Positions 37,240 through 47,744 of a DNA stretch of 64,000 nucleotides are shown here, in pieces; position 1 is the first letter of the stretch; every line of letters begins with the position of its first letter. The notes under the pieces were generated by a model. That model did not search any database, was not told where the DNA came from, and worked only from the letters and a program-made list of their open reading frames with translations. The DNA lies in NCBI RefSeq assembly GCF_047511655.1, contig NC_133402.1:67460951-67524950 (forward strand). Reading direction: 5' to 3'. Source of the DNA: Castor canadensis. Lineage: Eukaryota; Chordata; Mammalia; Rodentia; Castoridae. The position numbers and the translations under genes are program-made.

Positions 37240-38200
37240 TCTTCTATATGTAAAAGTCCTTTAAGTATCTTCTATAGGGCTGGTTGGTGGTCACAAATTC
37301 CTTTAGTTTTTCCTTGTTGTGGAAGATTTTAGCTTCTGCTTCAATGAGGAAAGATAGTTTTGCTAGGTAGACTAGTCTAGGTTGACAGTTGCTTTCTTTC
37401 AGGGCCTGAATTATGTCTTTCCATGACCTTTTCGCAATTAGAGTTTGAGTTGAGAAATCTGCTGCTATTGTCATGGGTTTGCATTTATATGTAACTTGTC
37501 TTTTCTCTTTTGAAGTTTCGGAATTCTATCTTTGTTCTATGTGCTGTGTGTTTCGATTGTGATGTGTCTGGGGTGTTTCTCTTTTGGTTCTGATGCTTTG
37601 ATGTTCTGTAAGCTTCCTGTACCTGCATGACTCTCTCTTTCTCAAGGTTAGGGAAGTTTTCAGTTGTTATTCTATTTAGTAGGTTGTCAATGACTTTAGT
37701 CTGTATCTCCTCTCCTTCTTCTACACCCGTGATTCATAGGTTTGGTCTTTTCATGGTGTCCCAGATATCTTGCAAGTTCCATTTGTATTTTCTTAACATT
37801 CTTTCATGATCATTTACTGTTTGGTCTATTTCCTCTGCTTTGTCTTCCATTCCTGATACTCTATTTTCAACTTGCTCCACTCTGTTTGCTAGGCTTTTGA
37901 TTGATATTTTTATTTGGGATATTGAGTTGTTTATTTTGGATTGATCATTTTTCAGGGTTTCCATATCTTTATTGATTTTCTCTTTCATATCCCAGACAGT
38001 CTTCTTAATTTTATTCATCTGACTGTTTTTTGTATTTCCTTTGAGCTCATTTAATTGTTAATTCACATTGTCTTTGTAGTCAAATACTAACTTTTGTGTT
38101 TCTTCTTTGAGGACATTAATCATTTTTGCTATTGTTTTTTGGAATTCTTTATTTGATAGCTCTTCCTCTACACAGGAAGAGCTACAGGATCCATAGTGGG
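37240..38200 (-). pseudogene. L1-B ORF1 remnant
   Basis: 37734-38018 (minus) encodes a Lys/Glu/Ile/Asn-rich coiled coil ending with the ORF1 landmark WDTMKRPN. 37244-37474 encodes the C-terminal domain (FSTQTLIAKRSW, then QPRLVYLAKLSF and KLKEFVTT). LINE-1 ORF1p is the trimeric RNA-binding chaperone of the L1 particle. The two frames are separated by degraded sequence where the RRM lies, so the gene is broken. Confidence 0.88.
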
Positions 38201-39740
38201 ACATTGACTTTTGATAAAGAGTGGTTGTATTGCTGTTTCATTGTACATTGAAATTTATGCATCTGGAGTTGATTTTAGTTATATTTTTTATTTCTTGTTT
38301 CCCTGTGGTTGGTGTTTTGAGGGGTTTTTTTTCCTGCCTGGGGCTCCAGCAGTGTTCCTCAGAGAGGGGTATGCTGGATATCTTACCCCTTGCACAGTTC
38401 CTGTTGTGGTACAGATTACCTCTTTTCTCTCCTCAGCGAGGAGGCTGGAGTTCCCACTTTTTTGATGGTGGCACAGGGGCTCTCCTGCAGTCACAGTGGG
38501 GAGCCCTGGGTCTCTGTGCACTGGGGGGGTAGACTTCCTGGCACCAGTAGCATTGTGGATTGTCACTCAGTGGAAGAGCTTGGATTCCAGCTCTTTGACA
38601 GGAGAAACATGACTCTTGCATGAGGTGCAAAATGAAGGGCTGTGCTTCTGTGTGCCTTTGGGGAAGAGGGCTTCTAGTGTCACCTGCAGAGTAGCAGGTT
38701 TTAGTTTTCCTCCTCTCAGTGGGGAATCTGGCATTCTTCTTCTCTGACGGGGGAGCAAGTGCTCTCTTCCTGTGAGCAGGGACACAGTTCTAGGCCTCCA
38801 TGATATGTGGGGAGAGAGCCTCCTGGTACCAGCAGATTAACAAGACCTGGAGCCTGGAGTTCACTTGGGTGTTGGTGGCAGGCTCCTAGAACTGTGTAGT
38901 GAGTTGAGGGTACCTGTGGGGTAGCAAGTCTAGCAGGCTTGAATCATCTGGTGCCCACCAGGCAGCAGAGGCCCTGGAGACTTCTTGCATTGGGGCATGG
39001 GCTTCCAGAAGCCACAGCAGCTGCTGCTGGCTTAGGAGAACAGAGCCTGTAGGCAGTGGGCATTCTAGGGCCTGATTTCCCACAGAGGCCTCAAGGTATG
39101 CAGTTCTATGGTACCGCTTTCCTCTCAGGAGAACTAAGCCTGTAGATGGCAAGAGTTTTGGGGTCCAATTTCCTGCATGGGCTTCTGGAAGCACAGTCCC
39201 ATGGTGCTGCTGCTTGCTTAAGAGAAAAAAGCCTGTGAGCAATTGGCGTTCTGGGGCAATCTCCTGCATGGGTTTCAGGAAACTCGGTTCTGTGGTGCTG
39301 TTGCTGGGGGAATCCAAGCCTGCTGGCTTGCTCCTTCTTTTACCCATGCAGTAATGGTAGCCATGGGATTTGCTTACACAGGGGCTTTGGTTTCCCTGGT
39401 ATTTCAAGGTGAAGGTAACAGGTCATGTAGTGGGGGGAACATGGAGCTCTGAGTTCCCGTGTGTGACAGGCAGCAGGATTTACAGCCTAGTAATGGAGCC
39501 TAGAGCAGCACAGTGACTTCAGGGGTGGGGGATCAGGAGTGCTGAGCTGCAGGTTATTCTTCCTATTCTTCCTGTGGTTAGCTGTTCCTCTATTTGTGGA
39601 TTCAGAGAGAATTTTGTTTCTCACTGGTTATGGGACCTGGTGGGGGCCTTTTGAGGTCCTCTGATCTTCCTTTTTGGGGATAGTTGGTTGCTGCTAGGCT
39701 ATAGGAATGTCAGCAACCTGTCATTTTGCCCCCTGCATTT
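38200..39740 (-). repeat. L1-B 5' region with ~91-95-bp monomers
   Basis: GC-richer than its surroundings. Clear tandem units begin at about 38980, 39075, 39168 and 39259 (plus coordinates), each opening with a/tttcc..gcatgggcttc and carrying a shared agcctg core. Looser copies continue toward 38400. L1 5' regions drive transcription, and in mouse they are tandem monomers of about 200 bp; these units are about half that length. The 173-codon minus frame at 38886-39407 is the translation of this array, not a gene. Confidence 0.75.
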
Positions 39741-39756
39741 TTGCATCTTATTCTTT
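39741..39756. repeat. target-site duplication, right copy, of L1-B
   Basis: TTGCATCTTATTCTTT, identical to the left copy at 32772-32787. Confidence 0.9.
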
Positions 39757-40439
39757 TGTTAAATCAGGGAAATTAATGACTCGGGGAATTGTTGATGAGG
39801 CAGGAGTTATTGGCATGAATCACTGATGTGTTTTTAAGATTTGTTATAAATCATTGTTTAGTGTTATCTACAGCCAGCAGATTACACTTAAAATAGTGAG
39901 AATTAAGCACTATCAATATCTGTTTAGAAAATTTTTCACCCTTCATTCATAGGGTTTCTTTATGGAGCTATACACACAAGAGCTTTCTTTTTAGAGGCTG
40001 ATGCTTTTCTATGTGGCCAAACTGGTTTTTAGCATTTATAATAATTGCTCTAAGCTCAAGGTCAAAAAGGGATTCCCATACCCGGAACTCAAATGAAGAT
40101 CTTACCATCACCTGATGTTAAGCCGGAAGTGATGAGCATGTTGAAACACACACACACATGAAATGAAACAAAGAAAGAACTTCCAAAAAGGAGAAAAAGA
40201 CAAATTTGAAACATATTAGAGATAAAATAACTATGAAAGTGAACAAAAGAAATCAATGTATATGTAATTTATACAGCAAAGAACAAATGGAATAAACAAA
40301 AATATTTAGACAGCATAGAAAAGACTTTTCTGAAAGTAAAAATAACTGCATCTATAGATTGAAAGAACAAAATAAATCAAGGAATATTTGATATGTGTTA
40401 ACATTAAGAAATACCCTAAAGACTAAGGTCTGGAACAGG
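39757..40439. other. no gene recognised
   Basis: AT-rich unassigned DNA with a short (CA)n at about 40146-40157. Confidence 0.5.
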
Positions 40440-40661
40440 CATTGGACCAGGATACTAAGACAATAAAAACATACCACAGACTCCCTGCCATAAATAACAA
40501 AGATTTATATTATAATTTTGACATTGGAGTCCAAGATCAAGGTGTAAATAATAGCAGGTGGAGTATCTTTCAAGATATCTCTTGACTTGCAGATGGCTAC
40601 CTTCTCCCTAGGTCCTCATATGCCCTTCTCTATTCACACAACCCAGTGTTTTCCTTCTTAT

Positions 40662-40673
40662 AAAGACTCCAGT
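40662..40673. repeat. target-site duplication of the U6 retrocopy, left copy
   Basis: AAAGACTCCAGT, repeated exactly at 40786-40797. The last two bases overlap the first GT of U6, so the true TSD may be 10-12 bp. Confidence 0.85.
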
Positions 40674-40683
40674 GCTCGCTTCA

Positions 40684-40724
<41 letters not shown>

Positions 40725-40776
40725 ACATGGCCCCTGCACAAGGATGACACGCAAATTCGTGAAGTGTTCCATATTT
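40672..40776 (+). pseudogene. U6 snRNA retropseudogene
   Basis: Starts gtgctcgcttcagcagcaca and ends gttccatattt, matching spliceosomal U6 over its whole ~105-nt length, including the acagaga box (atacagagaagatt) that pairs with the 5' splice site. Compared with U6 from memory I see four substitutions: cggcagc to cagcagc, ttagcatgg to ttaacatgg, tgcgcaag to tgcacaag and gcgttcc to gtgttcc. The A tail instead of a T terminator and the flanking 12-bp duplication show LINE-mediated reverse transcription, so it should lack its pol III promoter. No upstream TATA/PSE was seen. Confidence 0.95.
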
Positions 40777-40880
40777 AAAAAAAAAAAAGACTCCAGTCAT
40801 ATTGCATTGAGGACTCCATCCTCGTGAACTCATTTTGCCTTACCTAGCTCCTTAAGAGTCAAATTAGATAAAGGTTAATG

Positions 40881-41379
40881 GTTTATCACATGAATGGGTG
40901 AGGACAAACTGCAGTCTATAAGAAGTCAGGGGAAAACCCAGTCTTCCATGCTGATACCAGGCTTGCAGCAACATTCAAAGCCATAAGAGTTTAGTAAAGC
41001 CAAAAACAAGAAGAATATTGGTAACAATTTTATAAATAAGTTCTTTACAAGGTATTTTTAAGAAAACTTTTTAACATGCATAGACTCAGGTGAATATTTT
41101 TTCTGAGTCTTTCTTGAAAATATAATGTAAAGACAAGTTCCACCTATGGAACCAATGGAAAAATCATAGTTTAAGTCCATACATAGGCAAACATATTCAT
41201 ATAGGTAATAGGTAATAAAATTTATTATTCATATAGGTAATAAAAGAATTCATTCAAATAACTATTGGGATTATGATTACACATCACAATCTATAATAAT
41301 TCTCCAAATGGCAAAATAAAAAATAGTGAACTTTGTGCCTAAGACAGAAAATGAAAAACTCACCTTCAAATTAAATTAG
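40881..41379. other. no gene recognised
   Basis: AT-rich. A 20-bp segment attcataggtaat-like is repeated at about 41197-41240 (tattcatataggtaata). The right part may be decayed L1. Confidence 0.45.
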
Positions 41380-41835
41380 TGCAAGAGACATGCTTGCAAA
41401 ATGCTTATAATAGCTCTCCTAGTACACCAGAAACAAACCAAACAAGTGTCCCTCAATGCTAGAATAATTACAATGCATTAAAACCATGAAATATAATACA
41501 GTAATGGAAGTCAATAGATTACAAGTAACAATAAATGATCCAAATATACCAATAGGAAAAAGAAGCTAGATACAAAAGACTACATTCTATATTATTTTAT
41601 TGAGTAACTGCTCATAAATAGGCAGTTAATTTATGCACTAGAAGTCAAGATGGTAGTGCTGAAAAGTGAGAACCATGTGGAACTTTTTCTTTTTTGATCT
41701 TGATGCCAGATACAAGAGTGGATGGCTTCTATGCAAATTCATCGACCTATCCCTATGCACTTTTGATTGGTGTACTTTCATATACAGAAAGTATTTGAAG
41801 TTTATGTTATACTTCAAAAAAGTTCAAAGAAATTA
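41380..41835 (+). repeat. ancient L1M-type 3' end
   Basis: The order of landmarks matches old mammalian L1 3' ends: gcttataatagctctcctag, agtgtccctcaatg, gatacaaaagactacattct, and finally gtactttcatatacagaaag and gttatacttcaaaaaagttc at the tail. Strongly diverged. The 83-codon frame at 41666-41917 is within or beside this repeat. Confidence 0.6.
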
Positions 41836-44800
41836 CATTCCTGAAAGCAAACTTAGAACACCTGTTCATTGCATAACAGATCCATTTGTTAACCATCAAA
41901 ACCAAGTCAAAGATTAGTACAAATTGCATACATAAGACAGGTAATGATCACTTTAACACTATCTTAAGTGTTACAGAGATCACTTCTAAAGGGATAAAAT
42001 CAAACAAAAAATAATTGCTTTTGGAAACTAGGCATTGATTAAAAAAGGAGATACCACAGTCTATCTTGGGTTAAGAGGTGAAGACACCAACAGAAACTTG
42101 AAGAAAAGATATTGGAGAAAGGATTCCTACCAGAGAAAACCTGAGTTCTGAAAGGCTAACACTTTTTTGGAAAGCAGTGATTCAAACAACATCATCAAAA
42201 TGGAAAAATAAAGACGGTAGTGGATAACTAATTGGGATGTTTTAGCTAAAGGAAATGAGTTCCTGACAGATTTGTGTTTTGCTCACCTCCCAAATCCAAT
42301 GAAACACTGATACCTCTGGGTATTTTTGTTTTCTTTTTCCTACATCCCTAAAAATCTTTGCAGTCATGGTTTCTCAATGACTTTAGTGGCTCCACCTTAG
42401 TCCAAAAGCTATTGTTCTTGAATGTTTCCCTTTGTTGTCTTGATCTGACATATTCTTCTTTTTAAAGCTAAAGTCTGAAACCTGAGCAGTTAAGGGTTAT
42501 GTGAGCCCTAAGCTCCTAGAAAACAGATACAATTAAGAAGTCCCTTCCCCACTTTGTGTTCCAGGATATGCCTAACTGCAAAGAGGCACCTTTCCTATGT
42601 AACAGATAAAACTCACAGTTGCCACCCCTCCCTTATTTACTTATGAAAATTCCATACAGAGACTCAGAACTCCCATTCTCTTTCTCAAGAGGGACTAACC
42701 AAACTTTTTGTACCCACTGACCCACCTGGACAAAATGCTTGCTAACTTCCCTTGATGAAACTTTGGTTAAGCTTTTCTCCTTCATCCCACTGCCATCAAC
42801 AACACAGGGCCTTGGGGCCAACACACAGCCCTCTGTAGAGGCTTCTCCTAGGAGTAGGTTGACCTCAGGATGAAAGATTCTCTGATGTACTACTCAGTCA
42901 TGCCACTTTTATCTATTCATGGTTTGCCCACATCTGGTGTTTTGTGACCGTGTTCACTCCTTCCTATAAAGGAAAAGTCCTTTTCTGCCTGACCCTTGAA
43001 ACTTTTGCAGATATCATGGTTGGAGCATTCTTCTTATTGCAATAATCCCCCTCTCACTATTTCAACAGTCTGCCTCTCTTTATTGCAGCAATTCTTTTGA
43101 GTAAGTTCTCTCCTTGCCTAGTTCTAGATGTATTTTCATTAGACCAATCAAAATATACTCATGCCACCTCCTTATTTCAAACCTTACTGGGTTTGTACTG
43201 TTTTAAAGATAATTTCCCCTTGTTTATAAGGTCCTTCCTGTGCCATACTCAATTATTCTATTTCTACTCTTAGATCAACTCCCTTGCTGCACCCTTTCTC
43301 CACTTGCATCCTCTATGTCTTGCAGTTACGAATATTATGTTTTCCCTGTACTTTAGACTCTTCAACTCTTCCTCTCCTTGCCTTGCCCTCAGATTTTCTA
43401 GGTTTATCTTGCTAGCTTGCAGGCCTCAGGTTGATGACGCTTTATTAAGAAAATGTCCTGGACCTGACATAGAGGGCCTGTTCTCTTTCTAAACCGTTTT
43501 AAAAGTTCCTTGTTCTTTTGCTTTCATACAGTTATTGTAACTGCATCTTTGAAAGTCTCTCCCGTTAGATTCTCTACCTTAGGAAGACAGAGACAAGGTA
43601 CTTTTCATGGCTACATCAGTAGTACCTATCACATGGAACTCAATAAACACAGTTGTATCAGTACAGTTTAGCTCATTGAATGAAAGTAAGCTGATTGCTT
43701 ATACACAGGAGAAGCAGAGGTCCAGCAAAGAATGGTTTATTATTATTATTTTGTTTCCAAGTAATGAAAATTGAGCTTGACCCTGGTTAGGCTCAAAGGA
43801 TTGGTGTTTACTAATGTCATAAGAAAATTAAAGTAGGGGATATGAATAGTTAGGGCTTTTTCAATATTATGTTTCAAGAAACTCAATTTGCCTTAACTAA
43901 AACCTCCTGGAATTGGGTTAGTTTTAGGTTATGCTTAAGTGAAGAGCTCTGACAGTGACCCAAGGTCTGCTCTCTCATTGTCTTCACTTCCTCACTGGTC
44001 TCTTCAATGTGAAAGCACCAATCTCCAGCCCTGCTCAGTGGTAAGGTGAGGTCAGTAGGGCAAACCTTCTTCACACTTCCTCCAAGAACAATCTTCTTCG
44101 ATATTGCTGTTTCTGTAAAAGCTCAGAATCCACTATGAGATAACCAGACTCAGTCATGCTTTCTTTCTAAACCTGTCCCGTGATGAGCAGAGTATAATCA
44201 CCTGTCTGGTTTAAGCCTACATTACATGTCCTTCCCTGTATGCTCAGAAATGAGAGTGAGGGTGGAATCTCCACTTCAGTATTATTGCTGCTGCCAGACC
44301 AGCACCAAAATGCAATAGAGACAAAGGACAAATGACTTCTCCAAGGGGTCACAGAGATGACCAAAGGACAAACAAACTCAGAGCCCAAATGTCCCCAGGG
44401 CATTCTCTTTTCACCTGTGCCATAGTGTACTGTTTCTTTCTGCACAAGGAGAAGGCGTGACTTACAGCTGGCTTTCCTTCCTTTCACTTCAACAAATGTG
44501 AGCACTCATTAATATTTTAACATTTAAAGTATACTACACAATTCATTTCCTTTTTCACAATAAAATAGAAATAGTTCATGGATTTCTAAGCAGCCATGTT
44601 AAAAATGTTTGCTATGGTAGTTACAGGACAGTCATAGGGAACAAATATCCCAAGTGTAATTACTGTGTCATTAAACGCTTGTCACACACGCAACTATGTT
44701 AATCACAACTTATTATCCGAGAAGAGACACAAAAACTAAGGGATAATCAAAATGTCCAGATACATTGTAGAGAAAAAAAATCTATAAATATATGACCCTG

Positions 44801-45972
44801 AAGAAGTCAAGAAAATTATCTTTCAAGCAAAAAGTGGTACATTGGTACCACTTTTCAAAGTTGATAAGAGTTTTTCTCCAAAACATTTCCAATCCAAATT
44901 TTATGGAACCCTTTTCCTGACCCTTTCCTTATCTTTACAAGTGTGTGACAGAATTCCCTGTAAATAGATTTTAATTGCACTTAACTTCCCTCTAGATATA
45001 CCACATTACTTCTTCAAATCAGAAAACAATCCAAACCTGGCCAGCCTCTAATCAGAAGCCACATTTTAAGAACATACAAGAGCAGGAAAGTCTCCAATAG
45101 GTAAGCGTAAGGAAAGTAATTTAAATATGGGTGAGTACAGGAGCAAATTCCCAGGCTCTGTGACTCTCTTTGTTGAAATCCATTCTTTTGGAAAATCGTT
45201 TCCTTTTGCCATTGGACAACAAAATGCATTGTCAAGAAATTTTATAGCAATAATTATAAAAGATGTCCATTTAAACCCATTGAGGTCTCACTGATTTTAT
45301 AACACCCAGCAGACCTCCCTGCAGGAGAACACTATATTTATGTGAGCAATATATGCGAGAATTGAGATCGTAAAATTAAATGACCACATAGAACTGTCAT
45401 TTATATGAAGAGCACCACATATGTGAAGGCTGGTTTATTTTGCTACATCGGGTTGCGTTAAATGGTCCACTGTCAGTGGACGTTTTTAATCACGCATTTC
45501 TTCACTCTTTCTGCAATATTACACTTGAAGGACTGGTAAGCAGTTTGCTCTGAGATGCTAAATGGTTACTGGCACAGCTATTCTGACAGAGGAGCTCACT
45601 AAAATAGAAGTACAGTACATATTGTATGCAATTGTTTTATGAGAGACATTATGGTTACTAGAATAACATTTCACCATTACCAACTGCTGAGAGAAAAGTC
45701 ATTAAGTTATTTGGCAAGCCAGTGCAATTTTTCAACAGAGCTGTAGTACAAGACCTTAGAACAGCTTCCACAGAGAGAGGCTGGCTGTCTCACAAGAAAA
45801 GAGAAAGGAAGGCTCAAGTCTTCTGTGTTGTTTTATTTATAGTAGGTTATTTTCAGAGATCAATGAGGAGGTTACAGAAGAGGACATTTCGGAAGAATCA
45901 GGAGAAAAATAGGAACTGCTTGTGTGAAATATATGTGTGTTTCTCATATAAGTATTTCACATATATGCACGT
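41836..45972. other. 4.1 kb without recognisable gene or repeat
   Basis: The longest apparently repeat-poor stretch. Open frames reach 112 codons (minus, 44167-44505) but show no domain, no splice context and ordinary composition. A short perfect palindrome (TCCACTGTCAGTGGA) lies at 45466-45480. The interval could hold non-coding regulatory DNA, which only a cross-species comparison would show. Confidence 0.45.

Positions 45973-46001
<29 letters not shown>
45973..46001. repeat. (GT)n microsatellite
   Basis: About 14 GT repeats at the end of a 93-codon frame whose C-terminus is simply the repeat. Confidence 0.95.
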
Positions 46002-46003
<2 letters not shown>

Positions 46004-46134
46004 GTGCTGGACCTCTTGTGATAAATAATATGACAATACCAATGTGCTAAATCTCACCTTTTCCCAGGGAACTGCCTTTATACAGAGATTCATTTTTAAT
46101 ACTTTCAACAATTCTTGTTTTTGCTTTCTGAGGT

Positions 46135-46574
46135 TTTTTTGTGTGTGTGGTACTAGGATTTGACCACAGGGCTTTGCACTTGCTGGGCAGACACTCTACC
46201 ATTTGAGCCACACCTCCAACCCTTTTTGCTCTGGTTATTTTGGAGATGGGGTTTTGCTTTCTGCCCAGGGGCCTGGATCTCCATCCTTCTATTTTAAGCT
46301 TCCTACAGTCAGTGGAGGACAGGTGCGTGCCATGCTGCCACACCAGCTTTTTCCATTGAGTTGGGTCTCACAAAATTTTCTTGCCTGGGCTGGCCTGGAA
46401 ATGTGATCCTCCCAACCTCAGCCTACCATGTAGCTGTGATGACAAGTGCATGCCACCATGCTGACCTATTGGCTGAAACAGAGTCTTGCTACCTTTCTGC
46501 CCAGGCTGGGCTCAAACCATCATCTCAGCCTCTAAAGCAGCTAAGATTATAACAGTGAGCTACCAGTACTCAAC
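46135..46574 (-). repeat. composite SINE: three 7SL-like units plus one tRNA-like unit
   Basis: Read on the minus strand, three B1/Alu-like units lie head to tail (plus coordinates about 46467-46574, 46348-46466, 46222-46347), then a tRNA-like module with A and B boxes (46135-46221) and an A-rich tail. Each 7SL-like unit keeps a gcatgcac/aggctgag/ccagcctgggc-type backbone. A possible TSD is ttgtttttgctttct (46115-46129) against ttgtttttctttttt (46576-46590). One- and zero-7SL-unit relatives occur elsewhere in the window. Confidence 0.75.
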
Positions 46575-46959
46575 TTTGTTTTTCTTTTTTTAATAAAAGG
46601 AAGATACTTATGGATGGGGCAGAAGTAAGGGTAAAGATCCGTATCAAAACACTTCCACCCAAGTAAAGAATGAAATAACTAGCTAGCTATAAACATTTTA
46701 CCTTTCCTACTGTGCTTATTGGTGGTTTAAAAAGTCACAACAATTTTACAAATGTCTTGCAAATACACGTGCATAAACTTATATATACATATGCTTGTGT
46801 ATATAGGTGTCTATATAGAATAGCTTCAAGATAGTTTTTGATGCTAAATTAACAAAGCTTAACACCCACCAGTGTTACTTGCCAGTGTTACTTCTTCCCA
46901 TATCATTATATCATAAAAAATACCATCATTCCGGCCTATGTCTCACAAACAGCAACAAA

Positions 46960-47022
46960 AGCAGACCATGGATTACCTGTGCTTGTTCTAGAACTTCATA
47001 TAAACGGAATCTTACAGTAAAA
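46960..47022 (-). repeat. short old L1 fragment
   Basis: gttctagaacttcatataaa, then cggaatcttacagta, matches the inverted form of an L1M 3' end segment (the same family as 41380-41835). Confidence 0.4.
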
Positions 47023-47397
47023 AAAAAAACAACAAAGCAGACCAAATTGTAGGCAAGCATATAAAAGTATATGAATAATTGTGAAGGCAAGACTAAGTTA
47101 CCTCTTTCTAAATGGCAGATTACATTACATAGGTCAATAATTACTAGTTGGATGACTATTCAGAAAAAGGCAATTGGAGATTTTCTAATAAATAATCACA
47201 TCCAACAGATATTAAAATTAATCAGAAAATGATATTCTATTCTTATATATTCAAGACTTTTGAGTAAGTAGAAAAATTTTGAGTTTACTGTAAACATGAT
47301 AAAGGAAAAATAATAGATAGCCTAGACTTAAAAAATCAAACCAGTGAATTAATCAAATTATTCCTTCATGTTTTGGTGCATACAGAAATGATCAAAG

Positions 47398-47512
47398 TAG
47401 CTGGGTGTGGTGCCAGACACCTGTAATTCCAGCATTTCAGAGTCTGAGGGCAGGAGGATCACAAGTTCTAAGCCAGCCTGCACTACATAATGGAACTTCA
47501 TCTCAATAAAAA
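47398..47512 (+). repeat. B1-like (7SL-derived) SINE
   Basis: agctgggtgtggtgccagac starts the left end; gcaggaggatcacaagttct and cagcctgcactacataatgg follow; it ends tctcaataaaaac. Standard B1 monomer layout, diverged. Confidence 0.8.
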
Positions 47513-47610
47513 CAATATATTCAATATATATTGTTACATATATGATACTTTTGTTTGTTTTTATTGTTTTATATATATTTATTGTTATATATATATATGT
47601 ATATCATATG
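47513..47610. repeat. TA-rich low-complexity tract
   Basis: Interrupted (TA)n and (TTTA) sequence following the B1-like tail. Confidence 0.85.
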
Positions 47611-47744
47611 GAATTATCATGTTTGGATTGCCCATCATAACCACACTTTATTCTTTTTAAAATGTATTAAAATTGTTAAATTGCTAAATCAGAACAAGAA
47701 AATTATACTTTTATTGGGTACTATGTGAACTCTTGGTACGGTTT

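Larger units (their letters stand above)
32788..39740 (-). mobile_element. L1-B: near full-length LINE-1 with TSD
   Basis: About 6.95 kb on the minus strand between perfect 16-bp duplications. Left to right: A/T-rich tail and 3' UTR (32788-33370), ORF2 remnant (33370-37120), inter-ORF gap, ORF1 remnant (37240-38200) and a 1.5-kb 5' region with degenerate tandem monomers. The length matches a full-length mammalian L1 (6-7 kb). All ORFs carry stops and frameshifts, so the copy is inactive. Confidence 0.92.
40440..40880 (-). repeat. MLT1-like LTR split by a U6 retrocopy
   Basis: Before the U6 copy the sequence has taccacagactccctgccat, tccaagatcaaggtgtaaat and cttcttataaagactccagt; after it, catattgcattgaggactcc. 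Joined, these follow the MLT1 order in minus orientation (ttataaggacaccagtcat type). Diverged, with indistinct outer edges. Confidence 0.6.

Noticed and set aside
38980..39350. spaced repeats considered as a CRISPR-like array
   Set aside because: Units are degenerate and contiguous with no unique spacers, and they lie in the 5' region of a LINE-1 in mammalian DNA.
38886..39407. 173-codon minus frame with internal protein repeats
   Set aside because: It is the translation of the L1-B 5' monomer array, upstream of ORF1. The repeat period reflects DNA monomers, not a protein family.
45466..45480. 15-bp perfect palindrome as a possible operator
   Set aside because: A 7-bp-arm palindrome is expected by chance in a window this long, and nothing adjacent supports a regulatory role.
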